64,000 nucleotides of DNA from positions 62,001-126,000 of the forward strand of contig JAUHYW010000011.1 in the NCBI GenBank assembly GCA_030426085.1, written 5' to 3'. The position numbers were made by a program, and so were the translations under genes. The DNA is from a bacterium (GTDB lineage: Bacteria > Myxococcota_A > Bradymonadia > UBA7976 > UBA1532). The notes beneath the pieces are model-generated. The model saw only the letters and a program-made list of their open reading frames with translations, had not been told where the DNA came from and searched no databases. Below are positions 27,328-38,700 of the stretch, in pieces. Every line of letters begins with the position of its first letter. Position 1 is the stretch's first letter.

Positions 27328-29073
27328 TCAGGCCGGCCCGTCCCGCTCCAGTCGCCAGCGCCGGCTCTCGCGCTGCGTCTCCCACAGGTGATGGTAGAGC
27401 CCGCCGGCCGCGAGCAGCGCGTCGTGGGTGCCGCGCTCGACGATGCGCCCGCCGTCGAGCACCAGGATCTGGTCGGCGTGCTGCACGGTCCACAGGCGGT
27501 GGGCGATGACCACCACCGTGCGGTCGCGGACCAGCGCCGCCAGCCCCTGCTGGATGAGCGACTCGTTCTGGGGGTCGACGCTCGAGGTCGCCTCGTCGAG
27601 CACCAGCACCGGGGCGTCGACCAGCAGCGCCCGGGCGATCGAGATCCGCTGGCTCTGGCCGCCCGACAGCCCGCCGCCCTCTTCGAGCACGGTGTCGTAG
27701 CCGTCGGGCAGCGCCTCGATGAAGTCGTGGGCCCGGGCCGCCTTAGCCGCAGCGACGACCGCCTCGCGGCTCGCGTCGGGGCGGCCGAGCCGGATGTTCT
27801 CGGTGACGGTCTCCCGGAAGAGCACCACGTCTTGCAGGACCGTGGCGATGTGCCGCCGCAGCGTCGCGAGGGGCAGGTCGCGGATGTCGGTCCCGCCGAT
27901 GCGGATCGACCCCCGCTCGACGTCCCACAGCCGGGTCAGCAGGTGGGCCAGCGTCGACTTGCCCGAGCCGGACGGCCCGACCAGCGCGGTCACCGTGCCC
28001 GGCCGGAAGGCGGCGTCGACGCCGACGATCGCCGGGCGGTCGCCGTAGGCGAAGTGCACCCCCTCGACCTCGATGGGCGCGTCCCGCGGCGGGCGGGGGC
28101 CGGCGTCGTCCGGGGCCACGTCGGGCTGGGGCGGCTCGTCGAAGAGCGCCCGGATCCGCTCGAGGGTGCGCGAGGCGAACCGGGCCATCGCGAGGTGGTT
28201 GGAGAGCCCGCTCGCCGCGGCGTAGAGCTGGAGGGAGAGCAGCGCCGCGAGCAGGTAGCGGGTCGGCTCGAGGTGGCCGGCGGCCACCATCCAGGCGCCG
28301 ATCCCGATCGTCAGCGAGAAGCCCAGCCACACGACGAGCTTGTAGGTGAACAGCGCCGGGGCCGGCGCCAGTTCGGTCTTCATCTGCGCCCGCTCGAACT
28401 CTTCGAGCGCGGCTTCGAGGCGCGCGTGGAACGGCCCGGTCTGCCCGTACTCGCGCAGGGTGCCGATGCCCGTCACGTACTCGACCAGCCGGGCGTGGGT
28501 CCGGGCCTTGGTGTGGGCCAGGCGGTCGGAGGCCCGGTTGAGCAGCCGGTGGCTCCAGGGGATGGCCAGCATCGCGAGCGGCAGCGTGGCCAGCGCGAGG
28601 AGCCCCAGCCGCCAGTCGACCACGAGGACCACCAGCCCGATGGCGACCGGCTTGGCGAGGTGGGTGACGACCAGCGACCAGACGTGGGTGACGATCTCGG
28701 TGTAGATCGCGAACTCGTCGGTGAGCACGCTGCCCACGGCGCCGGTGCGGGCCCGGGTCCAGAAGCCCATCGGCAGCCGCCGCAGGTGGTCGGCCAGGCG
28801 CAGGCGGGCGTCGCACACCAGCCCGTAGGTGGCGATGAAGCTGTCGGTGCCGCCCAGCGCGTTGAACAGCGCCGTGAGCGCCACGCAGCCGGCCAGGGCG
28901 GCGACGGTGTACGGGATCCAGGCCCCGGTCGCCGCGCCGGAGAAGACGCCGTCGAGCGCGACGTACGCCACGAGCAGCGGGGCCGCCTCGGTCAGCGCGC
29001 CGAGCGCGGAGAGCAGCGCGCCCCGCCGGAGCCGGGGTTCGGTGCGGCCGGCGAGGTCGAAGCCGAAGTCCAT
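27328..29073 (-). CDS. ABC transporter, fused permease/ATPase (YbtQ/IrtB-like half-transporter)
   Basis: Half-transporter of 581 aa. Six hydrophobic segments lie in residues about 20-285 and the ATPase in about 320-575, with Walker A GPSGSGKST, Q-loop, signature LSGGQSQRISIARAL, Walker B PVLVLDEATSSVD and the H-loop IAHRL. The ATG at 29073 overlaps the upstream stop as TGATG. A GTG two codons earlier (29079) has better spacing to GGAGG and may be the true start. The apparent open frame that continues into the neighbour is a shadow. With the upstream gene it should form a heterodimer. Exporter-fold pairs of this kind act as siderophore importers in YbtPQ and IrtAB, which the context favours over export. 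Confidence 0.9.
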   Translation of the reverse strand: MDFGFDLAGRTEPRLRRGALLSALGALTEAAPLLVAYVALDGVFSGAATGAWIPYTVAALAGCVALTALFNALGGTDSFIATYGLVCDARLRLADHLRRLPMGFWTRARTGAVGSVLTDEFAIYTEIVTHVWSLVVTHLAKPVAIGLVVLVVDWRLGLLALATLPLAMLAIPWSHRLLNRASDRLAHTKARTHARLVEYVTGIGTLREYGQTGPFHARLEAALEEFERAQMKTELAPAPALFTYKLVVWLGFSLTIGIGAWMVAAGHLEPTRYLLAALLSLQLYAAASGLSNHLAMARFASRTLERIRALFDEPPQPDVAPDDAGPRPPRDAPIEVEGVHFAYGDRPAIVGVDAAFRPGTVTALVGPSGSGKSTLAHLLTRLWDVERGSIRIGGTDIRDLPLATLRRHIATVLQDVVLFRETVTENIRLGRPDASREAVVAAAKAARAHDFIEALPDGYDTVLEEGGGLSGGQSQRISIARALLVDAPVLVLDEATSSVDPQNESLIQQGLAALVRDRTVVVIAHRLWTVQHADQILVLDGGRIVERGTHDALLAAGGLYHHLWETQRESRRWRLERDGPA

Positions 29074-30836
29074 CAGCACGGGGCACCTCCGGTGAGGGTC
29101 CAGCCCTCGGCGTCTTCCTGGGCGCGCCACATCGCGGCGTAGATCGCGCAGCGCGCCAGCAACTCGGCGTGCGGCCCCTGGTCGACCAGCCGGCCGTCGT
29201 GCATCACCAGGAGCCGGTCGACGTGGGCCACCGTGCGCAGGCGATGGGCCACGACGACGACCGTGCGCCGGGCCGCCAGCGCCGCGATGCCCGCCTGGAT
29301 CCCGCGCTCGCTGTCGGGGTCGACGTTGGCGGTGACCTCGTCGAGCGCGATGACCGGGGCGCCCTTCAAGAGCGCCCGGGCGATGGCCAGCCGCTGGCGC
29401 TCGCCGCCCGAGAGGCGGGCCCCGCGGTCGCCGAGCGCCGTGGCATAACCCTCGGGCAGCGCCTCGACGAAGGCGTGGGCGTGGGCCGCCCGGCAGGCGG
29501 CCTTCAGCTCGTCGAGGGTGGCGTCGGGCCGGGCGAGCCGCAGGTTGTCCTCCACCGACCCGTCGAACAGCGTCGTGTCCTGCGAGACGTGACTCACCAG
29601 CGCCACCCGCTGAGCGGCGGTGAGCGCCCTCAGATCGACGCCGCCGATCGAGACGACCCCCGCGTCGGGGTCGTAGGCCCGCACCAGCAGCCTGAGCAGC
29701 GTCGTCTTGCCCGCCCCCGACGGGCCCACGATGGCGGTGGTCGTGCCCGGCGCGAGCTCGAAACCCACCCCGCTCACCGCGGGCTCGTCCCGCCCGGTAT
29801 AGCTGAAGCCCACCCCGTCGAAGCGCACCGCCGCGGCCGGCGGATCGGGCGGAGCCGACGGGGGCTCGTCGACCTCTTCGGCCAGGGCGAGGCGCCGCAC
29901 GCGGTCGAGCGCGCCCTGGACGAGCTGGGCGTTGCCGAAGAGCACCAGCAGCTTCATCAGGGGCAGCATCAGCCCCGCGCCGATCGCGACGAACAGCACG
30001 AGCTGCTCGCGCCCGATGTCGCCCGACAGGTGCAGCCACAGCCCGGCCGGCAGGACGACCAGGAGGTTGCCCGACAGCAGCGCGAAGAACAGCCCGTAGC
30101 CCCGCATCGTGCGGCGGGTCATCGCCACCGCCAGATCACGGATGCCGTAGATGCCGTCCCGCACCCGCGCGAGGGACGACGCGTCCCGGTCGAAGGCCTT
30201 GAGCACCACGACCCCCCGGATGAACTCGAGCACGCCCGCGTTGGCCCGGGCCTCGGCGGCGTGCCACTCGGCCCACGCCGCGCCGAACCCGCGCATGGTC
30301 ACCGCCTGCACCCCGATCGCGACCGGCATCATCGCCAGCGCCAGGGCCGCCAGCCGCCAGTCGGACCACAGCAGGATGCCCGCGCCGAGCAGCGGCACGA
30401 TCAGCCCGCTGGCCAGCTCGGGCAGGTGGTGGGCGAAGAGCCCCTCGAGGCTGGCCACGTCGTCGACGACGATCTTCTTCAGGTCGCCGCCGGGGTGGGC
30501 CTCGAGCACGCTCGCCGTGACCCGGCTCAGCTTCTTCGTCAGCCGCAGGCGCAGGGTGCGCATCACCGAGAACGCCACCCCGTGGGACAGGATGTAGCCC
30601 CCGCCGAGCAGCAGGAACCGCAGCACGACCCCGCCGAACGCCGCGGCGACCAGCCACGCCAGGGCGCCGACATCGGGCCGGGGGGCGAAGACCTCGACCG
30701 CCGCCGCAAACACCACGAGGTGGGGCACCAGCTCGAGGCAGGCCGATGCGCAGATCAGGGCCGTGGCGAGCGCCAGGCGCCCGCGGTGGGCGCGCAGCGC
30801 CGAGCGCAGGGGATCGTCCGGAGCGGCGGTCGACAT
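29073..30836 (-). CDS. ABC transporter, fused permease/ATPase (YbtP/IrtA-like half-transporter)
   Basis: Half-transporter of 587 aa. The ATG at 30836 is chosen because AAAGGAGG lies just upstream; a longer frame from 30854 would place that ribosome binding site inside the gene. The transmembrane part is at about 18-290, with the ATPase carrying GPSGAGKTT, LSGGERQRLAIARAL, PVIALDEVTANVD and VAHRL. The DEVTANVD variant of the D-loop and the partner's DEATSSVD show the heterodimer is not made of identical subunits. There is no siderophore-interaction (flavin) domain, unlike IrtA. The promoter overlaps a perfect palindrome shared with the divergent TetR gene. Confidence 0.9.
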   Translation of the reverse strand: MSTAAPDDPLRSALRAHRGRLALATALICASACLELVPHLVVFAAAVEVFAPRPDVGALAWLVAAAFGGVVLRFLLLGGGYILSHGVAFSVMRTLRLRLTKKLSRVTASVLEAHPGGDLKKIVVDDVASLEGLFAHHLPELASGLIVPLLGAGILLWSDWRLAALALAMMPVAIGVQAVTMRGFGAAWAEWHAAEARANAGVLEFIRGVVVLKAFDRDASSLARVRDGIYGIRDLAVAMTRRTMRGYGLFFALLSGNLLVVLPAGLWLHLSGDIGREQLVLFVAIGAGLMLPLMKLLVLFGNAQLVQGALDRVRRLALAEEVDEPPSAPPDPPAAAVRFDGVGFSYTGRDEPAVSGVGFELAPGTTTAIVGPSGAGKTTLLRLLVRAYDPDAGVVSIGGVDLRALTAAQRVALVSHVSQDTTLFDGSVEDNLRLARPDATLDELKAACRAAHAHAFVEALPEGYATALGDRGARLSGGERQRLAIARALLKGAPVIALDEVTANVDPDSERGIQAGIAALAARRTVVVVAHRLRTVAHVDRLLVMHDGRLVDQGPHAELLARCAIYAAMWRAQEDAEGWTLTGGAPC

Positions 30837-30847
30837 CGCGCCTCCTT

Positions 30848-30890
30848 TTGACATCCACCTTCATTTATCGTCCGATAAATTCGACGTCAA
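30848..30890. promoter_or_regulatory. Divergent promoters over a perfect TetR-type operator
   Basis: ATTTATCG-TC-CGATAAAT (30863-30880) is a perfect 18-bp palindrome. TTGACA (30848-30853) on the + strand and TTGACG (30890-30885) on the minus strand flank it as -35 boxes. The -10-like AT-rich boxes of both directions (GATAAA/ATAAAT) fall inside the palindrome. A bound dimer would block both the TetR gene and the ABC operon. Confidence 0.75.
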
Positions 30891-30936
30891 CCGCTCCGCG
30901 CTTCGAAAAGAACCCTCCGATCCCGACAATGGCGCC

Positions 30937-31623
30937 ATGACCTTGTCCCGCCGTGCGCGCCAGACCCGTCAGGCCATCCTCGACGCCGCCCGCGACTGCT
31001 TCGCCGAGATGGGCCTCTCGGGGGCCTCGACCCGGGAGATCGCCCGCCGGGCGGGGGTGACCCAGCCCCTCATCAACCACTACTTCGGCAGCAAGGAGGG
31101 GCTGTTCGAGGCGGTGGTCGAGGCGTCGCTCGCCGAGTACGAGCAGGTGCAGGCCGCGCAGTGGGCGCTGCCGCCCGGCGATCTGCGCTTCTTCACCACC
31201 GGGCTGGTGGTGCTGTTCCGCTGGTTGGGCGAGCAGCCCCACGGCCTCCGCCTCGCGGCCTGGGCCCGCCTCGAGGGTCAGCCGGGCGTCGTCGGGCTGG
31301 CGCTGCCCGTCTACCGCCGGGTGCGGGCCCAGCTCCTCGCCGCCCGGAGCCGGGGGCTCGTGCGGCCCGACGTCGACGTCGACGGGGCCATCCTGATGAT
31401 CGACGCGATGTTCAAGGGCTTCTGGGACCGGCGCGCCGAGTACGCGGGCTACCCGATCGCCGACGAGGCGCTGCCCGAGCGGATGCTGCGCACCGCCGTC
31501 GAGACCCTGCTGCGCGGCCTCCTGCAGCCGGACGTGCACGACGAGGCGCTCTCGCTGTTCGCCGCGGCGTTCGAGGCCCACATGCCGGGCGACGATCCCG
31601 GCGATGGTCAGCGCGGCCGGTGA
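30937..31623 (+). CDS. TetR-family transcriptional regulator
   Basis: Regulator of 228 aa. The N-terminal DNA-binding domain is typical: RQAILDAARDCFAEMGLSGA, STREIARRAGVTQPLINHYF (helix-turn-helix at about 34-53), GSKEGLFEAV. The C-terminal ligand domain is helical, with a TetR_C/YcdC-like FTTGLVVLFRWLGEQPHGLR. It starts 57 bp beyond the palindromic operator and is divergent from the ABC half-transporters, so it is most likely an autoregulated repressor of them. The ligand is unknown; a siderophore or metabolite is plausible. Confidence 0.9.
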   Translation: MTLSRRARQTRQAILDAARDCFAEMGLSGASTREIARRAGVTQPLINHYFGSKEGLFEAVVEASLAEYEQVQAAQWALPPGDLRFFTTGLVVLFRWLGEQPHGLRLAAWARLEGQPGVVGLALPVYRRVRAQLLAARSRGLVRPDVDVDGAILMIDAMFKGFWDRRAEYAGYPIADEALPERMLRTAVETLLRGLLQPDVHDEALSLFAAAFEAHMPGDDPGDGQRGR

Positions 31624-32329
31624 GGCGGCCGGCGCCGGCGTAGGTGGAACCACAGGTTTCGAAGGCGCGCCGGCGGCCCCTACCGTCCGATGGCGAGCCC
31701 GAGCGGGGCCCGTTCAGGGAGGTGTGGGACGATGGCGCGCGCCTTCCGGTCCGAGGCGACGCTGGCGCCGTGCGACGACGCGGCGTTGGTCGACGAGGTC
31801 CCCTTCCTCGCGCCCGGCGTGCAGACGATCCACCGAGCGGGCCCCAACTCGCGGGCGTTCGTCGACGCTTTGCCGGCCGACTGGCGGACAGCCGACGTGA
31901 CCATCGACTCGGCCCTCGTCTGGCTGCCGCCGGGGGCCAGCCCCGGACCACGAATCTTTCATCGCGGCACCCTCCCCCGGCTGAGGCCCCGCCCGGGTCG
32001 GCCGCGCGCTGCCCGCCACGCACCGCACCGAGAAGCAGAAGCCGCCCGCGGTGGCCGGCGCGATCCGGCGGAGTCGGCCGGCAAGGCGTCGAGCGCGGCG
32101 CAGGTCAGCGGGCCGCCGAGCACCCGGGCGGTCGCCGGATCGGCAGCGGCGAGGGGCGTCAACGCCAAGGGGCGTATCGAGGGCCGCAACGACTTCACCG
32201 TCTGGCAGGACGGCGGCGGGGGGACCTCGAGCCCCGTGCCCGACGACGGGTGCCCGTGGCGCGGTCGGTGCTCCCCAACCGGAGCCGGATGTGCCATCGT
32301 GCCGCGCATCGATGACCGAGGAGGACTCG
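31624..32329. other. 706-bp region without a convincing gene
   Basis: Several frames are open by composition only. One short frame from the ATG at 31732 gives protein-like sequence for about 75 residues (ALVDEVPFLAPGVQTIHRAG, RTADVTIDSALVWLPPGASP) and then degenerates to Arg/Pro/Ala repeats, so it may be a gene remnant. The ATG has GGAGGTGTGGGACG nearby. No RNA gene or clear hairpin was seen. The region separates the transport locus from the biosynthetic cluster. Confidence 0.4.
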
Positions 32330-32542
<213 letters not shown>

Positions 32543-32596
32543 GGGCGAACTCGATGTGCCAGCGCGGTGACCGTTCACCAACGAGTGCCCGCCAGC

Positions 32597-32625
32597 TTGG
32601 CAGCCATCCACTGTTCGTGTACTGT
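32597..32625 (+). promoter_or_regulatory. Sigma70-like promoter candidate for the NRPS-PKS operon
   Basis: TTGGCA (32597-32602), a 17-bp spacer and TACTGT (32620-32625), 82 bp before the GTG start. Just upstream is the small palindrome GGTGA-CCGT-TCACC (32566-32579), a possible operator. Good spacing but no direct proof. Confidence 0.4.
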
Positions 32626-32707
32626 CCCCCGATTCTGGCCCCAGGGGGGTCGGCCAGAGCGCCCCCTTCTTCCCGCGGGTGCCACAGCGAGGTCAGAGGA
32701 GTAGCTG

Positions 32708-35700
32708 GTGAGCGATCGAGGCGGCGACACGCGCATCTTCGAGGCCGTCGCCCACCAAGCCGCCTGCAGCCCCGACGCGGTGGCTGTCCGCAGCGCAGGC
32801 TCTGCGCTCACGTACGCGCAGCTGGACGCACGCGCTCGCCGGCTCGCGGAGGTCCTCCGCGGACTCGGCGTGGGCCCCGAGGCGCCGGTGGGGATCGCCG
32901 TCAGGCGCTCCTCGGACTTGCTGGTCGCGTTGCTCGCCGTGGTGCGGGCCGGCGGGTGCTTCGTCCCGCTGGACCCCAGCTACCCGGCCGCCCGGCTGCA
33001 GTACATGATCGAGACCACCCGGATGTCCCTGCTGCTGAGCGAGTCCGGGCTTCGGGATACGCTGCCACCGTCTCAAGCCCGGGTGCTGTGTCTCGACGAG
33101 CCGTGGCCTGCGCCCGCCTCGCGGGCCTCGGCGCCCCGGGTGCGCGCCGATCAGCTGGCCTACATCATCTTCACCAGCGGGAGCACGGGCCGCCCCAAGG
33201 GGGTCCAGGTCTCGCACCGCGCGCTGATGAACCTCCTCCGCAGCGCCCGGGAGAGCCCGTCGCTGACGCCGAGCGACGTGGTGCTCGCGACGGTCACCAT
33301 CTGCTTCGACATCTCCATCTTCGAGCTGTTTCTCCCGCTGCTGTGTGGTGCCACCGTGGTCCTGGCCAGTGATCGAGAGGCGGCCGACCCGCAGCGCCTG
33401 ACGGCGTTGCTGCGCGAAGAGCGGATCACGCTGCTGCAGGCGACGCCGGTGACCTGGCGGATGCTGCTGGAGCACGGGTTCGAGGTCCCCCGAGGCTTCC
33501 GGGCCTTCTGCGGCGGCGAGGCGCTTCCGGGCACGCTGGCGGCGGAGCTGGTGGCGAAGGGCATCCCGCTCTACAACTGGTACGGACCCACCGAGGCGGC
33601 CATCTGGGCGACGGTCCGCGAGGTCTCACCGCGCGACGCGGACGCAGCGGTGGTGTCCATCGGCGCCCCCATCGACGGGATGGAGGTGCACATCCTCGAC
33701 GATGATCTCCAGCCCCTCGCGCCGGGAGAGCCAGGCGAGCTGTTCCTCGGGGGCGTGGGCCTAGCCCGGGGCTACTACGGACAGCCCGGCCTCACGGCGG
33801 AGCGCTTCATCCCGAAGCCGACCGCCCTCGGGGGGCGGCCCGGGGAGCGCATCTACCGCACCGGGGACATCGCCCGATACGCGAGAGTCTCGGACGGCGA
33901 GGGCGCGCATGTCGAGTACCTGGGCCGCGCCGATCGCCAGGTGAAGCTGCGAGGCTATCGGATCGAGCTCGACGAGATCCGGCACGTCCTGCTGCAGCAC
34001 GAGGACGTCAAACAGGCGGTGGTCACGGTGTTTCAGCCGCCGACTGGGGGTGAGCCGCGCCTGGTGGCCTACGTGGTCCCCGAGCAGGGAGAAGCAGGCG
34101 GACATGCGCCGCCGGCGCGAGAGCAGATCGACCAGTGGCGACGGGTCTGGGACACGACGTACGCCGACGCTGCGACCGACGGCCCCCCCGATCTGAACAT
34201 CGTCGGGTGGCAGAACCGCTACACGAACCTGCCCATCCCCTTGGATCACATGCGCCAGTGGGTGGACGCGACGGTGGCCCGCATCCTGCGCGACGCCGGG
34301 CCGCGAGTGCTGGAGATCGGCTTCGGGACGGGGATGATCCTGCTCCGGGTGGCGCCTCACTGCACGTCCTACGTGGGCACGGATCTCTCGCCGGAGGCGG
34401 TCGGTGCGGTCTCCGAGTTGCTGGCCGGGCGACCGGATCTGGCGCACGTCCGGCTGATCGAGGCCCCCGCAGACGGGCTGGACGCGCTGCCCCCGGACGT
34501 GGAGCGCTTCGACACCGTCATCCTGAATTCGGTCGTCCAGTACTTCCCTTCGCTCGCCTACTTGTTGCAGGTGATCGAGGGGGCCCTGTCGCGGACCCGG
34601 CCCGGCGGGACGCTCTTCCTCGGCGACATCCGAAACGGCGCGCTGCTCGAGACCCTGCACGCAGCGGTGCAGCTGTTCCGGGCCGAAGGCACGCTCAGCG
34701 TGGCAGACCTCGAGCGAGCGATCGAGAGACAACGGGCCCAGGAACAAGAGCTGGTCATAGACCCGGAGTTCTTCTACCAGCTCTCGCGCCGCTTCCCGCG
34801 GATCTCCAGGGTGGAGATGCACCTCAAGCGAGGGCGGCACCAAGACGCGGTCACGCAGTTCCGCTACGACGTCATCCTGCATCTGGACGCGTCGATCCCC
34901 GCGGGGACCGCGACGCCCTGGCGAGACTGGTCCGCGGGGCCGCGAGACCTCCCTGAGCTGCGCGCGCTCCTGGAGCGCGAGCGCCCCGCGCGCGCAGGCT
35001 TCGCCAACGTCCCCAACGCCCGCGTCGCCGGAGAACACGCCCTGGTCCAGCGGTTGGCGGCCGCGGACTGCCCGGGGGAGCTGTCCGCGCTGCGTGCCAC
35101 GGTGACCCGAGCCGGCGGGCTGCACCCTGAAGATCTGTGGTCTCTGGGGGACGCGCTGGGGTACGAGGTCGAGATCCGCTGGGCGCGGGAGCAGCCCGCG
35201 GCCATGGACGTGGTCTTCACCGACCGCGGCGCGGTTCAGCCGGGCCCGATGGCAGCACGGGCGGTGGACGCGCGCCCCCTCGCGGCCTACGGCAACAACC
35301 CCCTGCGCGGCAAGGTGGCGGCGTGGATGGAGCCTCGGCTGCGCACCCAGTGCGCCGCGTTCCTCCCGGACTACATGCGCCCGAGCACCTACGTCGTCCT
35401 GGACGCGCTGCCGCTCACCTTCAACGGGAAGGTGGACGTCGGCTCGCTCCCGGCGCCGGGCACCTCGCGCCCCAACCTGGGCACCGCGCTGGTCCGCCCC
35501 CAGAGCGACACCGAGCGCCGGCTCGCGGCGCTGTGGGCCAAGGTCCTGCAACTGGAGGCAGTCGGGGTCCACGACAACTTCATGGAACTGGGCGGGACCT
35601 CGATCCTGCTCACGCAGATCCACGACGAGCTCGTGTCCTCCTATGGGTCCGGGCTCACGATCGTCGACATGTTCCGCTTCCCGACGGTGCACACCTTGGC

Positions 35701-38700
35701 GGGTCACCTGGAGGGGCTGGGCAAGGACAGCCGAGCGCCCTCCATCGACCGCCCCCGCAGCCGGCGCTCGTCCGGGCCCGAGGCTGCCGTGGGCGGGCAC
35801 AGCGCAGCGGCGCCGGGTGTGCGCTCCGGCGACATCGCCATCATCGGCATGTCCTGTCGCTTCCCCGGCGCCGATAGCCCGGCGCAGTTCTGGACCAACC
35901 TGGTCCAGGGGGTCGAGTCGATCTCGTTCTTCGAGCCGAGCGAGGCGGACATCGTGGACCCGACCCTGGCTTCGTCCCCCGGCTATGTGCGGGCGGCGGC
36001 CATCGTCGAGGGCGTCGAGGACTTCGACGCGGGCTTCTTCGGGTACAGCGAGCGCGAAGCGGCGCTCATGGATCCCCAGCAGCGGCTGTTCCTGGAGTGC
36101 GCGTGGGAGGCGCTGGAAGACGCGGGATACGCCGCGGATCGCTGTGACTGGCTGGTGGGGGTCTTCGCCGGCGCCGGGATGAACACGTACCTGATCAACA
36201 ACATCCACCCGAGCCAGAGGTGGTCGCCCAACCGGAGCTTCCTCTCTACGGCGCACGACCTCCAGATCCGGCTCGGGAACGACAAAGACCACATCGCCAC
36301 CCGGGTCAGCTACAAGCTGAACCTGCGCGGCCCCAGCGTTGTGGTGCAGACCGCGTGCTCGACGTCACTGGTCGCCGTACACGCCGCTTGCCAGTCGATC
36401 CTGTCCGGTGAGTGCGACATGGCGATCGCGGGCTGCATGAACCTCATCCTCCCCCAGAAGGCCGGGTACGTCTACGAGGAGAACATGATGTTCTCCCCCG
36501 ATGGGCGCTGCCGGGCTTTCGACGCAGACGCCCAGGGGACGCTGTTCGGGAGCGGGGGGGCGGCGGTGGTGCTGAAGCGCCTGTCCGAGGCGCTGGCCGA
36601 CGGCGACGACGTCTACGCGGTCATCAAGGGCAGCGCTGTGAACAACGACGGCGCGCTGAAGGTGGGCTACACGGCGCCCACGGTCGAGGGTCAAGCGGCG
36701 GTCATCCATGAGGCGATGGCGGCGGCCGACGTCGACGCAGACACGATCACGTACGTGGAGGCGCATGGGACGGGCACCGCGCTCGGGGATCCCATCGAGG
36801 TCGCGGGGCTCACCCGAGCGTGGCAGGTCAACCTGGCCGAGCGTCGCGGGTGGGCGCCGGAGGATGGCTACGGCGGCTACCGGTGCGTGCTGGGCTCCGT
36901 GAAGACCAACCTGGGGCACCTCACCGAGTCGGCGGGCGTAGCCGGCCTCATCAAGGCCGCCCTGGCGCTGCGGCACCGCGCGCTGCCTGCGACCCTGCAC
37001 TTCCGCCGTCCGAACCCGCGGATAGACTTTGCGGCCGGGCCGTTCTACGTGAGCGGGACCCTGCAAAGCTGGGAGCAGCCCCAGGCGCTGGCGGAGCGCG
37101 GCCTCCCGCGCCGCGCTGGGGTCAGCTCCTTCGGAATGGGCGGGACGAACGCCCACGTCGTGCTCGAAGAGGCGCCTCGCCGAGCGCCGCGCTCCCCCCG
37201 GGGCGGGCCGCGACTGCTGGTGCTCAGCGCGAAGACCAGGGCTGGCTTGGACGCGCAGGTGGCGCGGGCCCGAGGCGCGCTCGCGGTCGACCCCGGGATC
37301 GACCTGGACAGCTTCTGCTTCACCTACGCGACCGGGCGGCAGCACTTCGACGTCCGCGCGGCCTTCGTGGCCGACGACCGGGCAGAGCTCCTGGCCCAGC
37401 TCGGTGCGCTGCTCACCCCGGGCGCGCGCCTCCCGGTGGGGGTCACTCTGGGGCCGACGGGCGGTCACAGCCCCGCGGCGCAGCGCAGCGCAGGCCGCCC
37501 GCGCAAGGTCGGGTTTCTGTTCACCGGGCAGGGGTCGCAGTACCCGGGCATGGGGCGAGAGCTGTATCGCGACTGGCCCGTGTTTCGCGGCGTGCTGGAC
37601 GACTGTGCCGCGATCCTCGAGCGACACCTGGACCGGCCGCTGCTCACCCTGCTGTTCGACCCGGAAGCCGAGGCGGGCCTGCTCAGCCAGACGCAGTACA
37701 CACAGCCCGCGGTGTTCTCCATCCAAGTGGCCCTGGCCCGGCTGTGGGAGACGCTGGGTGTGACGCCGGACGTGGTGATGGGGCACAGCGCAGGCGAGCT
37801 GGCTGCCGCCTGCGTGGCGGGGGTCTTGCCGCTGGAGGACGCGCTGGCCCTGGTCGCGGCCCGCGGGAGGCTGATGGCGTCCCTGCCCCCAGGGGGCGCC
37901 ATGGCCGCCGTCAGCGCCGCTCCGGATCGCGTCGCGGAGCTGCTCGGCGAGCACGGGGATGACATCGCAGTCGCCGCCTTCAATGGCCCGGATCACACGG
38001 TGATCTCCGGTCGCCGGGCCGCGGTCGACGCGGTCTGTGGCACGCTCCAGGCGGAGGGCGCGCGCACCCGGATGCTGGACGTCTCCCACGCCTTCCACTC
38101 GCCGCTGATGCGGCCCATGGTGGCGGGGCTTCGGGAGCGATTGCGCGGCCTCCACGCCCGGCGGGCCCGGCTGCCCATCGTGTCCAACGTGACGGGGCGG
38201 ATGGCGGGCGCCGAGCTGGGCAGCCCCGACTACTGGTGCCGCCACATCCTGGAGCCGGTGCGCTTCGCGGACAGTTGCCAGACCTTGGCCGACGCAGGCG
38301 CAGACACGCTGATCGAGATCGGCCCGAAGCCGGTGCTGCTGGGCATGGCGACGGGCATCTTTGACGACACGGCACCCGTATTGCTGCCGAGCCTCACCCC
38401 GACGGTGCCCGACTCCCGGCGCATGCTGGCCAGCCTGGCGAGCGGGTACGTCCATGGCTTGCCCGTGGACCTCCCGGCGCTCTTCGAGCAGCGTTTTCCA
38501 GAGGAGCCTCCCGTTCGCCTCCACCTTCCGCCGTACGCCTTTCAGCGGACGCGCAACTGGATCGAGCCCGCGGCCCAGGACGGGAAAGAGAGCCGGGCGC
38601 CGGTGGCGGTGACCGCGGACCCACCGTCGTCACCGCCCCAGGGGGCAGAGGGCGTCGGGCCGCCGAGCCTGCTGGAGCAGATCCAGGCTGCGCCGCTGCG

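Noticed and set aside
27328-30039. A single 903-codon ABC protein on the minus strand
   Set aside because: The first part of that frame is the shadow of the upstream half-transporter. A start with TGATG coupling at 29073 gives a normal 581-aa half-transporter.
27328-30836. Drug exporter assignment for the ABC pair
   Set aside because: Fold alone cannot decide, but the facing TonB receptor and MFS genes make siderophore import the better explanation.
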